From NCBI GenBank assembly GCA_017622505.1, contig JAGAQZ010000031.1, positions 1 through 42,804 on the forward strand: 42,804 nucleotides of DNA, written 5' to 3'. This DNA is from Lachnospiraceae bacterium. GTDB taxonomy: Bacteria > Bacillota > Clostridia > Lachnospirales > Lachnospiraceae. The position numbers were made by a program, and so were the translations under genes. Shown here piece by piece: positions 15,739 through 21,393 of the stretch (its first letter is position 1; the number at the start of each line of letters is the position of its first letter). Under the pieces are notes generated by a model, which ran no database searches, was not told the DNA's origin, and saw only the letters and a list, made by a program, of their open reading frames with translations.

Positions 15739-15896
15739 TCTCCAAGGACTGTATGCTATACTGTTGGAGATACTGTGGATTGGTTACTTTCACCTACCAC
15801 TTGATGGTTTGAAAGAGGCTCCAACCACAGTCTCTTTGTACATTTGTTAATCAGTTAGATACCGCATGACGGTTTAAATTCAAATAACCAATCCAT
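15739..15896 (-). other. Structured region with alternative hairpins and a 13-codon leader frame
   Basis: Two long hairpins lie side by side. One is at 15739-15770 (TCTCCA/TGGAGA outer stem, GTAT/ATAC inner stem). The other is at 15772-15831 (ACTGTGG with CCACAGT outer stem, then CTTTC/GAAAG and ACCA/TGGT inside). The segment GGATTGGTTA (15777-15786) can instead pair with TAACCAATCC (15885-15894), so the second hairpin has a competing partner. That partner lies in a 13-codon frame (15896-15855) with AGGAG 7 nt upstream. The arrangement could be an attenuator, a packaging signal or a complementary-strand origin. Confidence 0.55.
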
Positions 15897-15907
15897 AAAA
15901 ATACTCC

Positions 15908-16111
15908 TTATCGTATATGTATATTTAACCGGTTATAAGATGCTGGAAAAACAACCATAACAGGCTTATGAAGAAGGTCATCCGGCACATCTCCATAGCG
16001 GCCATAATAAAAACTTTTAAATCCTTTACCACCATTTACATTTGGAATGGCGCTTAGAATACAAACTATAACTTCATCAGAAATAACACTTTTTAGGTCA
16101 ATAACGTTCAT
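15908..16111 (-). CDS. First early protein (67 aa), unknown function
   Basis: First gene after the repressed early promoter; its ATG has GAAAGGAGTAAATT upstream. The product starts MNVIDLKSVISDEVIVCIL, has a GGKGFKSFYYGRYGDVP centre and ends in a basic NRLNIHIR. It is predicted soluble. The family is not recognised. As the most promoter-proximal early gene it is a candidate for an excision or antirepression factor, but nothing in the sequence proves this. Confidence 0.75.
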   Translation of the reverse strand: MNVIDLKSVISDEVIVCILSAIPNVNGGKGFKSFYYGRYGDVPDDLLHKPVMVVFPASYNRLNIHIR

Positions 16112-16142
16112 AATTTACTCCTTTCATCAATTTTACAAATTC

Positions 16143-16226
16143 AACTTTGTAGAATTTATATATCAAATTATATCTACATTGTAGAAAAATGTCAAGAAAA
16201 ATATTGCAAAAAATTCTACATTGTAT
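16143..16226. promoter_or_regulatory. Three repressor operators
   Basis: A perfect palindrome of the form TCTACA-N-TGTAGA lies at 16173-16185. Degenerate copies are at 16143-16154 (CAACTTTGTAGA) and 16213-16226 (ATTCTACATTGTAT). The first is downstream of the early promoter, the second in its spacer and the third in the spacer of the repressor promoter. This three-site layout resembles classic lysogeny switches. Confidence 0.8.
16167..16195 (-). promoter_or_regulatory. Perfect early promoter with operator in its spacer
   Basis: On the minus strand TTGACA (16190-16195) and TATAAT (16167-16172) are separated by exactly 17 nt, and most of that spacer is the palindrome TCTACA-A-TGTAGA (16173-16185). 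A repressor bound there would block RNA polymerase. It drives the whole early/replication/integrase operon. Confidence 0.9.
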
Positions 16227-16232
16227 TATTAT
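16204..16232 (+). promoter_or_regulatory. Promoter of the repressor gene
   Basis: TTGCAA (16204-16209) and TATTAT (16227-16232), 17-nt spacer that contains the third operator copy. The repressor would therefore also control its own synthesis. The -35 box is weaker than that of the facing early promoter. Confidence 0.65.
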
Positions 16233-16254
16233 ATCTAAAGAAAGGAGTGATAAA

Positions 16255-16611
16255 TTGCATACAAGAATTAAACAAATTAGAAAAATGAAAAAACTTTCAC
16301 AAGAAGAGTTTGGTGAAAAAATTAATGTATCGTGTGGTTTAATATCGGCATATGAGAGAAATGACAGAGCACCAACAGAAAGAGCAATAGCAGATATCTG
16401 CAGAGAATTTAACGTCAACGAAGAATGGCTGCGTTCTGGTACCGGCGAAATGTTCCGAAAAATGACCGAACAGGATCTTATCAAACAGAAAATTGATAAC
16501 CAATTAAAAGATGGTGATGAATTCACCAAGAATGTTTTATACCAAATTGCATCTTTAACACCGGAAGAGTGGAAAGCAATCGAAGAATTTATTTACAAAA
16601 TCAAAAAGTGA
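16255..16611 (+). CDS. XRE-family repressor of the prophage
   Basis: The only rightward gene of the element. The 118-residue protein has an N-terminal helix-turn-helix (about 3-58): RIKQIRKMKKLSQEEFGEKI, then SCGLISAYERNDRAPTERA and the C-terminal WLRSGTGEMF common in Clostridial phage repressors. A helical tail (LTPEEWKAIEEFIYKIKK) probably dimerises. There is no peptidase domain, so induction would not be by LexA-type self-cleavage. The start is a TTG with AAAGGAGTGATAAA just upstream. It faces the early promoter across three operators and most likely maintains lysogeny. Confidence 0.9.
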   Translation: MHTRIKQIRKMKKLSQEEFGEKINVSCGLISAYERNDRAPTERAIADICREFNVNEEWLRSGTGEMFRKMTEQDLIKQKIDNQLKDGDEFTKNVLYQIASLTPEEWKAIEEFIYKIKK

Positions 16612-16634
16612 TGTGGGTAACCACATCACTTTTT
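16603..16634. terminator. Bidirectional terminator between repressor and 123-aa gene
   Basis: A perfect 14-bp stem, AAAAAGTGATGTGG with its complement, and a GTAA tetraloop. It contains the stop codons of both converging genes (repressor and the 123-aa gene) and has T runs in both directions. Confidence 0.92.
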
Positions 16635-16997
16635 ATATAAGAATCCCATAATCGTTTTATTATCTTCTTCATACACCGGGACAAAGGCACCTACCGGAGT
16701 ATCATAATAATTCTCTTCCAGGTTATAATAACGCTTTGGAACAAACACGCCATCACCCAAATCAAAATAATATGTAAGTTCTTCAACAAGCGGAAGGAAT
16801 ACCGGTACAGAATCTTTTGGAGTAAGTTCCCTAAGCGCATCAGCAATAACATGAGCATTGTAAGAATCCTTTGCAGTAGATTTCTTAATTGCACTAGCGA
16901 TTATAATAGCCGGCAAAAGATAAATAATAAGAGAAATTAAAGTAAGAATAGCAACTGTATCAATTGTTGCATCCAACAAAGAAGTAGTTAAAAGCAT
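16626..16997 (-). CDS. Small membrane protein of the virion half (123 aa), unknown
   Basis: Last gene of the leftward virion half, after the Zot terminator. The start is the ATG at 16997, preceded by GCAGGGGGTGCTATT. The first 36 residues (MLLTTSLLDATIDTVAILTL...) form one or two hydrophobic segments, followed by a soluble tail with FDLGDGVFVPKRYYNLE near 78-94. The frame stays open further upstream through the terminator, but that part overlaps zot and has no ribosome site. Family not recognised; it may act in assembly, immunity or superinfection exclusion. Confidence 0.7.
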   Translation of the reverse strand: MLLTTSLLDATIDTVAILTLISLIIYLLPAIIIASAIKKSTAKDSYNAHVIADALRELTPKDSVPVFLPLVEELTYYFDLGDGVFVPKRYYNLEENYYDTPVGAFVPVYEEDNKTIMGFLYKK

Positions 16998-17016
16998 AAT
17001 AGCACCCCCTGCGCCG

Positions 17017-17046
17017 AGTATAGCATAAAAAAGGCGCATGGGACAA
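17017..17046 (-). promoter_or_regulatory. Possible promoter for the 123-aa gene
   Basis: TTGTCC (17041-17046) and TATACT (17017-17022) with an 18-nt spacer on the minus strand. The -35 box falls inside the loop of the Zot terminator, so the gene could be made independently of the virion operon. The -35 match is weak. Confidence 0.4.
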
Positions 17047-17067
17047 GCCCGTGCGCGCCTTTTTTTA
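17027..17067. terminator. Terminator after the Zot gene
   Basis: A run of A, GGCGC arm, an inner GGG/CCC hairpin, GCGCC arm and a T run make a strong GC-rich terminator symmetrical on both strands. It starts at the zot stop codon. Confidence 0.88.
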
Positions 17068-17967
17068 TGCTGCTTTATTCTTCTTTCTTTTAAACAAACC
17101 TTTCTTGGGTTTGGTATCGACATCAATATTAATCGAATTATTATTCTGCAGATTAAGAATCTCTTCATCAGAGAACATCTGACCATCTTTCCAATCTTTT
17201 TCAAGCTTCTCAACAACGGCCATCGTATCATAAGCATTATAATGCTTATTACATACAAAGAATCCGGTCTTATACAACGGCTTAGCATCATCTGCAGATG
17301 ATGCATTTTCAAGTTCCCAAGCATCATATACATACTGGCGCTGAAGTCGCCATAATTTATCACACATAACAACAGTCTGAGTAACCTGACGGATAAGAGC
17401 ATCAACGTGATTAAAACGCTGAGCTGTTCCAATAATACCCATATGATAATGCCTGCAGCACAAGAATGTATTCAATACAGATGCATTAATATTCGACTTG
17501 AAATTACGAGAATTAAGTTCAGCACCCATTTCATCAATGAAACCAAGAACAATCGTCAAAGTATCATTTTCCATATCATACTCATGCATTTTTTTCGCAT
17601 AATCAACAAACTGTCCTAAATTTTCCAAATTACGATAAGGAATATTGTTTAATTTCACGTTTGAAAGAATGACAACACGCTGTGTCACAAACTTCTTACG
17701 TTCACGACACCACACTTTTTTACCGTTATATTGATTATATAAATCAACAATTTCCTTAACAGCAGACAAGGTTTTACCCTTACCGAACAAACCAACATAT
17801 ATCTTAAAAAATCCGGTAGGACATATATTTTTTTCTTTATACCGTATGTATTTATACATATCAATGCAACCATTATAGATTACCAGGGGCAAATTAAAGA
17901 GAACAAGGCGAAAATTAAGGCTAAAGATACACAGCAGTACTACAGCCAATACAACAAGCCAAATCAA
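17065..17967 (-). CDS. Zot/pI-type assembly ATPase
   Basis: Inner-membrane ATPase that drives extrusion of filamentous phage (f1 pI, Zonula occludens toxin family). Walker A is GLFGKGKT (59-66) and Walker B is TIVLGFIDEMG (about 138-148). Hydrophobic residues 2-33 form an N-terminal membrane anchor, whereas classical pI/Zot proteins carry the ATPase first and the membrane segment later; the topology here is reversed. The C-terminus is basic (GLFKRKKNK). The start is a TTG at 17967 with GGAAGGGGG upstream inside the preceding 47-aa gene, whose stop is 2 nt before it. With no secretin gene present, this protein plus the membrane proteins upstream would form the whole exit machine. Confidence 0.93.
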   Translation of the reverse strand: MIWLVVLAVVLLCIFSLNFRLVLFNLPLVIYNGCIDMYKYIRYKEKNICPTGFFKIYVGLFGKGKTLSAVKEIVDLYNQYNGKKVWCRERKKFVTQRVVILSNVKLNNIPYRNLENLGQFVDYAKKMHEYDMENDTLTIVLGFIDEMGAELNSRNFKSNINASVLNTFLCCRHYHMGIIGTAQRFNHVDALIRQVTQTVVMCDKLWRLQRQYVYDAWELENASSADDAKPLYKTGFFVCNKHYNAYDTMAVVEKLEKDWKDGQMFSDEEILNLQNNNSINIDVDTKPKKGLFKRKKNKAA

Positions 17968-17969
17968 GC

Positions 17970-18113
17970 CTAACGCCCCCTTCCAACGTATGCAAGAATA
18001 GCACCTAAGGAAAATATACCTTCGAGAACTGCAAAGGTCAAAACAAGGCGAATAAACACTTCAGGCGACCATTCAGTTGAGCCATTCAAAATAAACTGAA
18101 CCATATTATCCAT
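17970..18113 (-). CDS. Single-span membrane protein (47 aa)
   Basis: A short gene in the virion operon. It begins MDNMVQFILNGSTEWSPEVF, spans the membrane with LVLTFAVLEGIFSLGAILAY and ends in VGRGR. Its ATG overlaps the stop of the upstream gene as TAATG, with GGAGG 9 nt before, and its end carries the ribosome site for zot. Size, single span, basic tail and position suggest a minor capsid or assembly protein. Confidence 0.8.
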   Translation of the reverse strand: MDNMVQFILNGSTEWSPEVFIRLVLTFAVLEGIFSLGAILAYVGRGR

Positions 18114-18553
18114 TATTTACTACCTCCCATTGACCGGATAGAACTCCAAATCCGGCTTATAAATCTATCACAAATATTGAACATCAAAATGAATACAATC
18201 ATTGATAAGAACATAACCTGCGACTCAAGAAGAACATTCTGGGCTTCTAACTGTTCCACAACTGCGTCCATGTCAGATATTCCAACTGTTTCTTGTACCA
18301 CTTCAGATCCCAAATCAGTGACATCATCTGTAGACAGTAATCCATCCCCATCTTCTTCAACTGTTTCGTCCAACAATTCGCTAGAATCTGCGCCGGAAGA
18401 TTCAGCACCTCCAGATATATCACTATTATCAAGTACATCATTTTCGCCATCAGGAACAGAAGAAGATTCTTCAGAAGTTTCAAGAACTTCCTGGGAGTCA
18501 ATTTCAGTGGTTTCTTCGAAAGACTCCATATTTGTATTTCCATTTTCATTCAT
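18113..18553 (-). CDS. Acidic membrane-anchored virion protein (146 aa)
   Basis: About 110 residues dominated by Glu, Asp and Ser (for example SEESSSVPDGENDVLDNSD), then a single hydrophobic segment LLESQVMFLSMIVFILMFNI and a short basic tail. The ATG has AAGGAG 6 nt upstream, formed by the last codons of the preceding gene. It may be a minor coat protein with an exposed acidic arm, or an assembly partner of the Zot protein. Sequence-level homology is not evident because composition is biased. Confidence 0.75.
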   Translation of the reverse strand: MNENGNTNMESFEETTEIDSQEVLETSEESSSVPDGENDVLDNSDISGGAESSGADSSELLDETVEEDGDGLLSTDDVTDLGSEVVQETVGISDMDAVVEQLEAQNVLLESQVMFLSMIVFILMFNICDRFISRIWSSIRSMGGSK

Positions 18554-18556
18554 AAA

Positions 18557-18733
18557 TTACTCCTTATTACCGGTAAAAAAAGTTACAATAACACCAAATA
18601 AAACACTACCTAAAAAAACAAAAAGAAAAACTTCCCACAACGTAAAATCAACACCATAAATATCTATAGGTATTTTCATAAAATCTAAAGCAAAATCAAA
18701 AAGGATCTTAAAAAAATTTAAAATTTCATACAT
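18557..18733 (-). CDS. Small hydrophobic virion protein (58 aa)
   Basis: Starts MYEILNFFKILFDFALDFMK and has a membrane span LWEVFLFVFLGSVLFGVIV near 33-51. The ATG at 18733 is preceded by GGTAGG and lies 8 nt after the attachment-protein stop; an upstream in-frame ATG would overlap that gene. Size and position resemble the small hydrophobic minor coat proteins (pVI/pVII/pIX class) of filamentous phages. This is an assignment by position. Confidence 0.75.
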   Translation of the reverse strand: MYEILNFFKILFDFALDFMKIPIDIYGVDFTLWEVFLFVFLGSVLFGVIVTFFTGNKE

Positions 18734-18741
18734 AAAATTAC

Positions 18742-20133
18742 CTACCCAATACAAGCCTTAATAATTCCAATAAATACCATTAAAACAATACCGCCAAATA
18801 TAATCGCAAGTATTTCCGGCGGTAAGAAATTAAATACAGATGCAAACAACTGACTGAAGGTTCCATTTGTTGCCGAAATATTATTAAAAATTGAGCGAAT
18901 ATTTCCAAAAAGACCATTTACATCACCCAAATCAATAAACTCAGAATAATTGTTATTATCGTAAGAAATATTACCCTGTTCGTCCTGCTTTCCAAAATCT
19001 GTAGGCGTATCAATTACACTACCATCATTACCAACATAAGAAGTTGAAGCTTTAATATCACCATTACTACAGTAAGTAACAACAGCCCAAGGGCCATAAT
19101 GCATTCCATCATTTTCATCATAATAATAGAATCGAACTTTATAACACGTAAAACATAACGGAACATCATAACAATCAACACCCATTAAATCCGATGCAGA
19201 AACCTTTGTAACATCATTATATGAAAAATAAGTAGTTCCAAAAGGAGCACCCCAAACGTCATAATAAACCTTGGTCATAAAATTAGCATCCGGATAATAT
19301 GCACGTGCATTTGGATATTCTGTATAAAAGGAATTAACAGATTCATTCAATAAAGTAACATTATCTACTCCGAAATCTTTAATTAAATCAAAAGAATCCT
19401 GCGTATATACCTTATCGCCATTAGTCAACCAACCTAACGTATGTCCATATAGATAATCAGATAAATCTAAATCAACATCATGAATAAACTCACCAGGTTG
19501 ACGCAAACCACTCACTACATACACATCTACTCCATACTCTTCAGCACGATTCGAAATTGAAAAACCATTATGAGAAAGATTAGAAAGTGAAGGTATAAGC
19601 ATATCATTATCATTAATCTCAATATCCTCAAAAGGTCGCACCCAGGAACCGTTCTCATATATTTTTTTATAATTCAATGCTTTTTCAATTCCAATCGTAC
19701 CGTTTGAATATTGTGTAGCTAAATCAGCAGATTCAAATAATGGTATATTTGTTTCAAATTTACCAGGAACAAGAGTGGTCAAAGCAGTACCATTCCCAAT
19801 AGGCCAGGAACCGTAACTGGTACACGTTTCCATACTTGTATAACTGCGAAAACTTGGAATACTAACATTAGTATCATTAGAACGTATCCACATAGGATGG
19901 TCTCCGTCACCAAAATATAAAGCTAATTTTTTTGAACCGGTATACACCATTTCATCAGCCAACTGATACTGGTATTCAGTTCCGTTTTGCCATTCGAAAT
20001 AATAATAAAAGGTCTCGCCATTAGTTATATCTACTGTAGCATAAGACAACGGCTTATCTTCCGCATTAACAGTCAAAGAAAAAAAAAATATAAATAAAAA
20101 TAAAAAAGGAAAAAAATATTTTATCTTTTTCAA
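18742..20133 (-). CDS. Attachment (pIII-like) virion protein
   Basis: A 463-residue exported protein. The start is a TTG at 20133 with TTGGAGGTG directly upstream, giving MKKIKYFFPFLFLFIFFF and a signal-peptide end SLTVNA-E. The body is Tyr/Asp/Asn-rich and looks extracellular; a single C-terminal membrane segment (IIFGGIVLMVFIGIIKACIG) anchors it until virion release. Signal peptide, large ectodomain, C-terminal anchor and location between major coat and Zot match the pIII adsorption protein. The receptor-binding region shows no family I recognise, which is normal for these fast-evolving proteins. Confidence 0.85.
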   Translation of the reverse strand: MKKIKYFFPFLFLFIFFFSLTVNAEDKPLSYATVDITNGETFYYYFEWQNGTEYQYQLADEMVYTGSKKLALYFGDGDHPMWIRSNDTNVSIPSFRSYTSMETCTSYGSWPIGNGTALTTLVPGKFETNIPLFESADLATQYSNGTIGIEKALNYKKIYENGSWVRPFEDIEINDNDMLIPSLSNLSHNGFSISNRAEEYGVDVYVVSGLRQPGEFIHDVDLDLSDYLYGHTLGWLTNGDKVYTQDSFDLIKDFGVDNVTLLNESVNSFYTEYPNARAYYPDANFMTKVYYDVWGAPFGTTYFSYNDVTKVSASDLMGVDCYDVPLCFTCYKVRFYYYDENDGMHYGPWAVVTYCSNGDIKASTSYVGNDGSVIDTPTDFGKQDEQGNISYDNNNYSEFIDLGDVNGLFGNIRSIFNNISATNGTFSQLFASVFNFLPPEILAIIFGGIVLMVFIGIIKACIG

Positions 20134-20148
20134 AATTACACCTCCAAC

Positions 20149-20181
20149 AAAAAAGGACTGATGCCATAACATCAGCCCTTT
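20149..20181 (-). terminator. Terminator between coat and attachment genes
   Basis: On the minus strand AAGG(G)CTGATG, TTATGG, CATCAG(T)CCTT is followed by a T run. It lies directly after the coat-protein gene, as the central terminator follows gene VIII in f1, and would keep coat mRNA far above the downstream genes. Confidence 0.85.
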
Positions 20182-20199
20182 ACGATCATGTAAACGCTA

Positions 20200-20499
20200 C
20201 TAATGTCTAGCAGCACGCTTTGCCGCTTTAAAGATACTGAAACCGATACCTACAAGAGAAGCTACTAAGAATACGTTCAAGGGGAATTCTGTAAAAAGTC
20301 CCATTACCTGCTTACATAAATTAAGCAACTCTTCAATAATAGCTGAATCGATCACTGTAGTTCCGGTTGATTCTGCAACAACAGAGGTAGCCATACCACC
20401 AACAGTCGCAACTACCTTAGTAACAACAGGAGCAGCAATCGCTACAACTTTAGTAACAACAGGAGTAGCAACTTTTGCAACTAAACCTAAACCTAACAT
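20200..20499 (-). CDS. Major coat protein (pVIII-like)
   Basis: A 99-residue protein with the layout of a filamentous phage coat protein: an Ala/Val-rich N-terminal part with repeated APVVTKVVA units (about 8-36), an acidic stretch (IIEELLN), a membrane segment PLNVFLVASLVGIGFSIF and a basic C-terminus KAAKRAARH that would face the DNA. There is no cleavable signal peptide that I can define. The ATG has AGGAAGGAGGAAATATATTT upstream, among the strongest ribosome sites in the window, and a terminator follows. Both fit a protein needed in thousands of copies. Confidence 0.85.
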   Translation of the reverse strand: MLGLGLVAKVATPVVTKVVAIAAPVVTKVVATVGGMATSVVAESTGTTVIDSAIIEELLNLCKQVMGLFTEFPLNVFLVASLVGIGFSIFKAAKRAARH

Positions 20500-20539
20500 A
20501 AATATATTTCCTCCTTCCTAAAAATAATAAGCGCGCAAA

Positions 20540-20594
20540 TCCGGCTAGGGGATTCGAACCCCTAATCCCTAATTAAAGGGCATCCTTTACCGGA
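20540..20594 (-). other. tRNA-like structure between ssb and coat genes
   Basis: The minus strand contains a canonical T arm, AGGGG-TTCGAAT-CCCCT (20547-20563), with the full GGTTCGAATCC box. A CCCT/AGGG hairpin (20567-20580) precedes it, and a closing TCCGG/CCGGA stem (20589-20594 with 20540-20545) plays the part of an acceptor stem. There is no D arm and the anticodon-like loop has only six bases, so it is not a working tRNA. It begins 20 nt after the ssb stop and ends about 40 nt before the coat start. It could mark an RNA-processing site, a packaging signal, or a decayed tRNA. Confidence 0.6.
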
Positions 20595-20614
20595 AGCTAC
20601 AACAGAGAAACGGA

Positions 20615-20941
20615 TTATTTATCGGAATTTTTCGATTGTGCAAATTCATGCGATTCAACAATAACATCAGTTGTATAAATATCCTGACCATCTTTGTTTG
20701 TATATTTACCAGTTGAAATACGTCCTGATACAGCAACTTTATCACCCTTATGTAAATATTTTTCCACAAACTCTGCCGATTTACCAAAAGTAACACAACT
20801 AATAAAATCTGCAGAATCATCACTTGAATTATTTCTATCTACAGCGAGCGTATATCTGGCAACTGACTTACCACCTTCATTCTGTGGATATCTAACATCA
20901 GGATCGCGTGTTAAACGACCAATTAAAACAACTTTGTTCAT
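20615..20941 (-). CDS. ssb: Single-stranded DNA-binding protein of the prophage
   Basis: OB-fold SSB of 108 residues, shorter than cellular SSB (about 150-180) and lacking the acidic protein-docking tail. Family features: MNKVVLIGRLTRDPDVRYP, ARYTLAVDRN, DFISCVTFGKSAEFVEKYL and GDKVAVSGRISTGKYTN. I place the start at 20941 because GGAGG lies 7 nt upstream; an in-frame ATG at 20953 would include that site. In a filamentous phage it would coat nascent single strands (gene V role) and hand them to the assembly machine. It is the first gene of the virion operon. Confidence 0.95.
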   Translation of the reverse strand: MNKVVLIGRLTRDPDVRYPQNEGGKSVARYTLAVDRNNSSDDSADFISCVTFGKSAEFVEKYLHKGDKVAVSGRISTGKYTNKDGQDIYTTDVIVESHEFAQSKNSDK

Positions 20942-21166
20942 ATAAACCTCCATATAGATTTTTTTGATTTTTATGTACCAACTACATAAACTATAATAAA
21001 ATAAAAAAGCCTATAAACTTAAAATTTATAGACTTTTTTTAGTAAAATATAGTGTAAAAACCATTAAAATAAAGGACTTGCTTGACTCTCCTTTCATATT
21101 TTCGTAAAATTAAAATCAAGAATTTTCAAGGGAAAAGTGGGTAAAATATAAGAAAAATCTCTACGA
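20942..21166. other. Gene-free right end of the prophage
   Basis: About 225 bp between ssb and attR. It contains the bidirectional terminator at 21005-21042 and a small ATGTA/TACAT hairpin at 20973-20987 in the ssb leader. A late promoter must lie here, but no hexamer pair stands out; TATTAT or TATAGT near 20990-21000 could be its -10 box. The only frame, 23 codons near 21043-21115, has no proper ribosome site. Integrase arm sites may be here. Confidence 0.4.
21005..21042. terminator. Bidirectional terminator at the prophage right end
   Basis: AAAAAAGCCTATAAA and TTTATAGACTTTTTTT arms, one mismatch, 7-nt loop, A and T runs on both sides. It insulates the prophage from the host genes to the right. 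Confidence 0.75.
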
Positions 21167-21188
21167 TTCGATTCCCATCACCCGCTTT
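21167..21188. repeat. attR, right 22-bp core direct repeat
   Basis: Identical to 11005-11026 and so carrying a second copy of the tRNA-Gly 3' end (T loop through acceptor CACCCGCT). No other tRNA part precedes it. The distance between the copies gives an excised circle of 10,162 bp. Confidence 0.93.
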
Positions 21189-21202
21189 TTATTTTCTTAA
21201 AA

Positions 21203-21234
21203 AGTCTCGAGTTTTCGAGGCTTTTGTCTTTTAT
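21203..21234 (+). terminator. Probable original terminator of the tRNA operon, displaced
   Basis: GTCTCGA and TCGAGGC arms (one G-T pair) with a short loop and a T-rich tail, 15 bp after attR. Removal of the prophage would place it directly behind tRNA-Gly, so it is most simply the tRNA terminator separated by integration. Confidence 0.7.
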
Positions 21235-21393
21235 AAAACTGAATCAAATATCAAGCAGATTATCTACTGATTCTTCTTGACAATACAAAAAAGTAGAATG
21301 AAAATAGAAATAGAAACTAAATGCTTATCGGAAAAGTGATATTGGAAAGATTTGTTTTTTCTTAAATATTAAGTAGATACAAAGGAGCATTCC

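Larger units (their letters stand above)
11005..21188 (-). mobile_element. Inovirus-like (filamentous) prophage with CRESS-type replication, integrated in tRNA-Gly
   Basis: A complete-looking 10.16 kb element between two copies of a 22-bp repeat. Nearly all genes read leftward. The virion side (20941-17065) holds SSB, major coat, signal-peptide attachment protein, small membrane proteins and a Zot/pI ATPase. The replication side (16111-11108) holds small genes, an origin, an HTH protein, a Rep and the integrase, under an XRE repressor. No secretin gene is present, as expected for a host without an outer membrane. The coat, Zot and integrase genes indicate a filamentous phage. The Rep and origin are of the eukaryotic CRESS-virus type. 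All frames appear open, so the prophage may be active. Confidence 0.92.

Noticed and set aside
15500-15850. Reading the repeated hairpins as a CRISPR array
   Set aside because: The repeats differ in sequence and length, no regular spacers exist and no cas gene is present.
16998-17432. Upstream extension of the 123-aa gene frame overlapping zot
   Set aside because: It crosses the Zot terminator, lies antiparallel in phase to a well-supported gene, and has no ribosome site; the GGGGGTG-preceded ATG at 16997 is better.
18177-18659. Ser/Thr-rich 160-residue frame on the plus strand
   Set aside because: Antisense shadow of the Glu/Asp/Ser-rich virion protein; the minus-strand gene fits the operon with overlapping starts and stops.
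20540-20594. Reading the T-arm structure as a functional tRNA gene
   Set aside because: No D arm, only a six-base middle loop and a mismatch in the acceptor-like stem; kept only as a tRNA-like structure.
21043-21115. A 23-codon leftward frame near the prophage right end
   Set aside because: The AAGGAG sequence lies inside the frame, not before it, and the peptide runs into a terminator; no support as a gene.
21275-21310. TTGACA near 21277 as promoter of the fusion gene
   Set aside because: The TAGAAT that follows is only 11 nt away and the 17-nt position reads GAAAAT, too weak to call.
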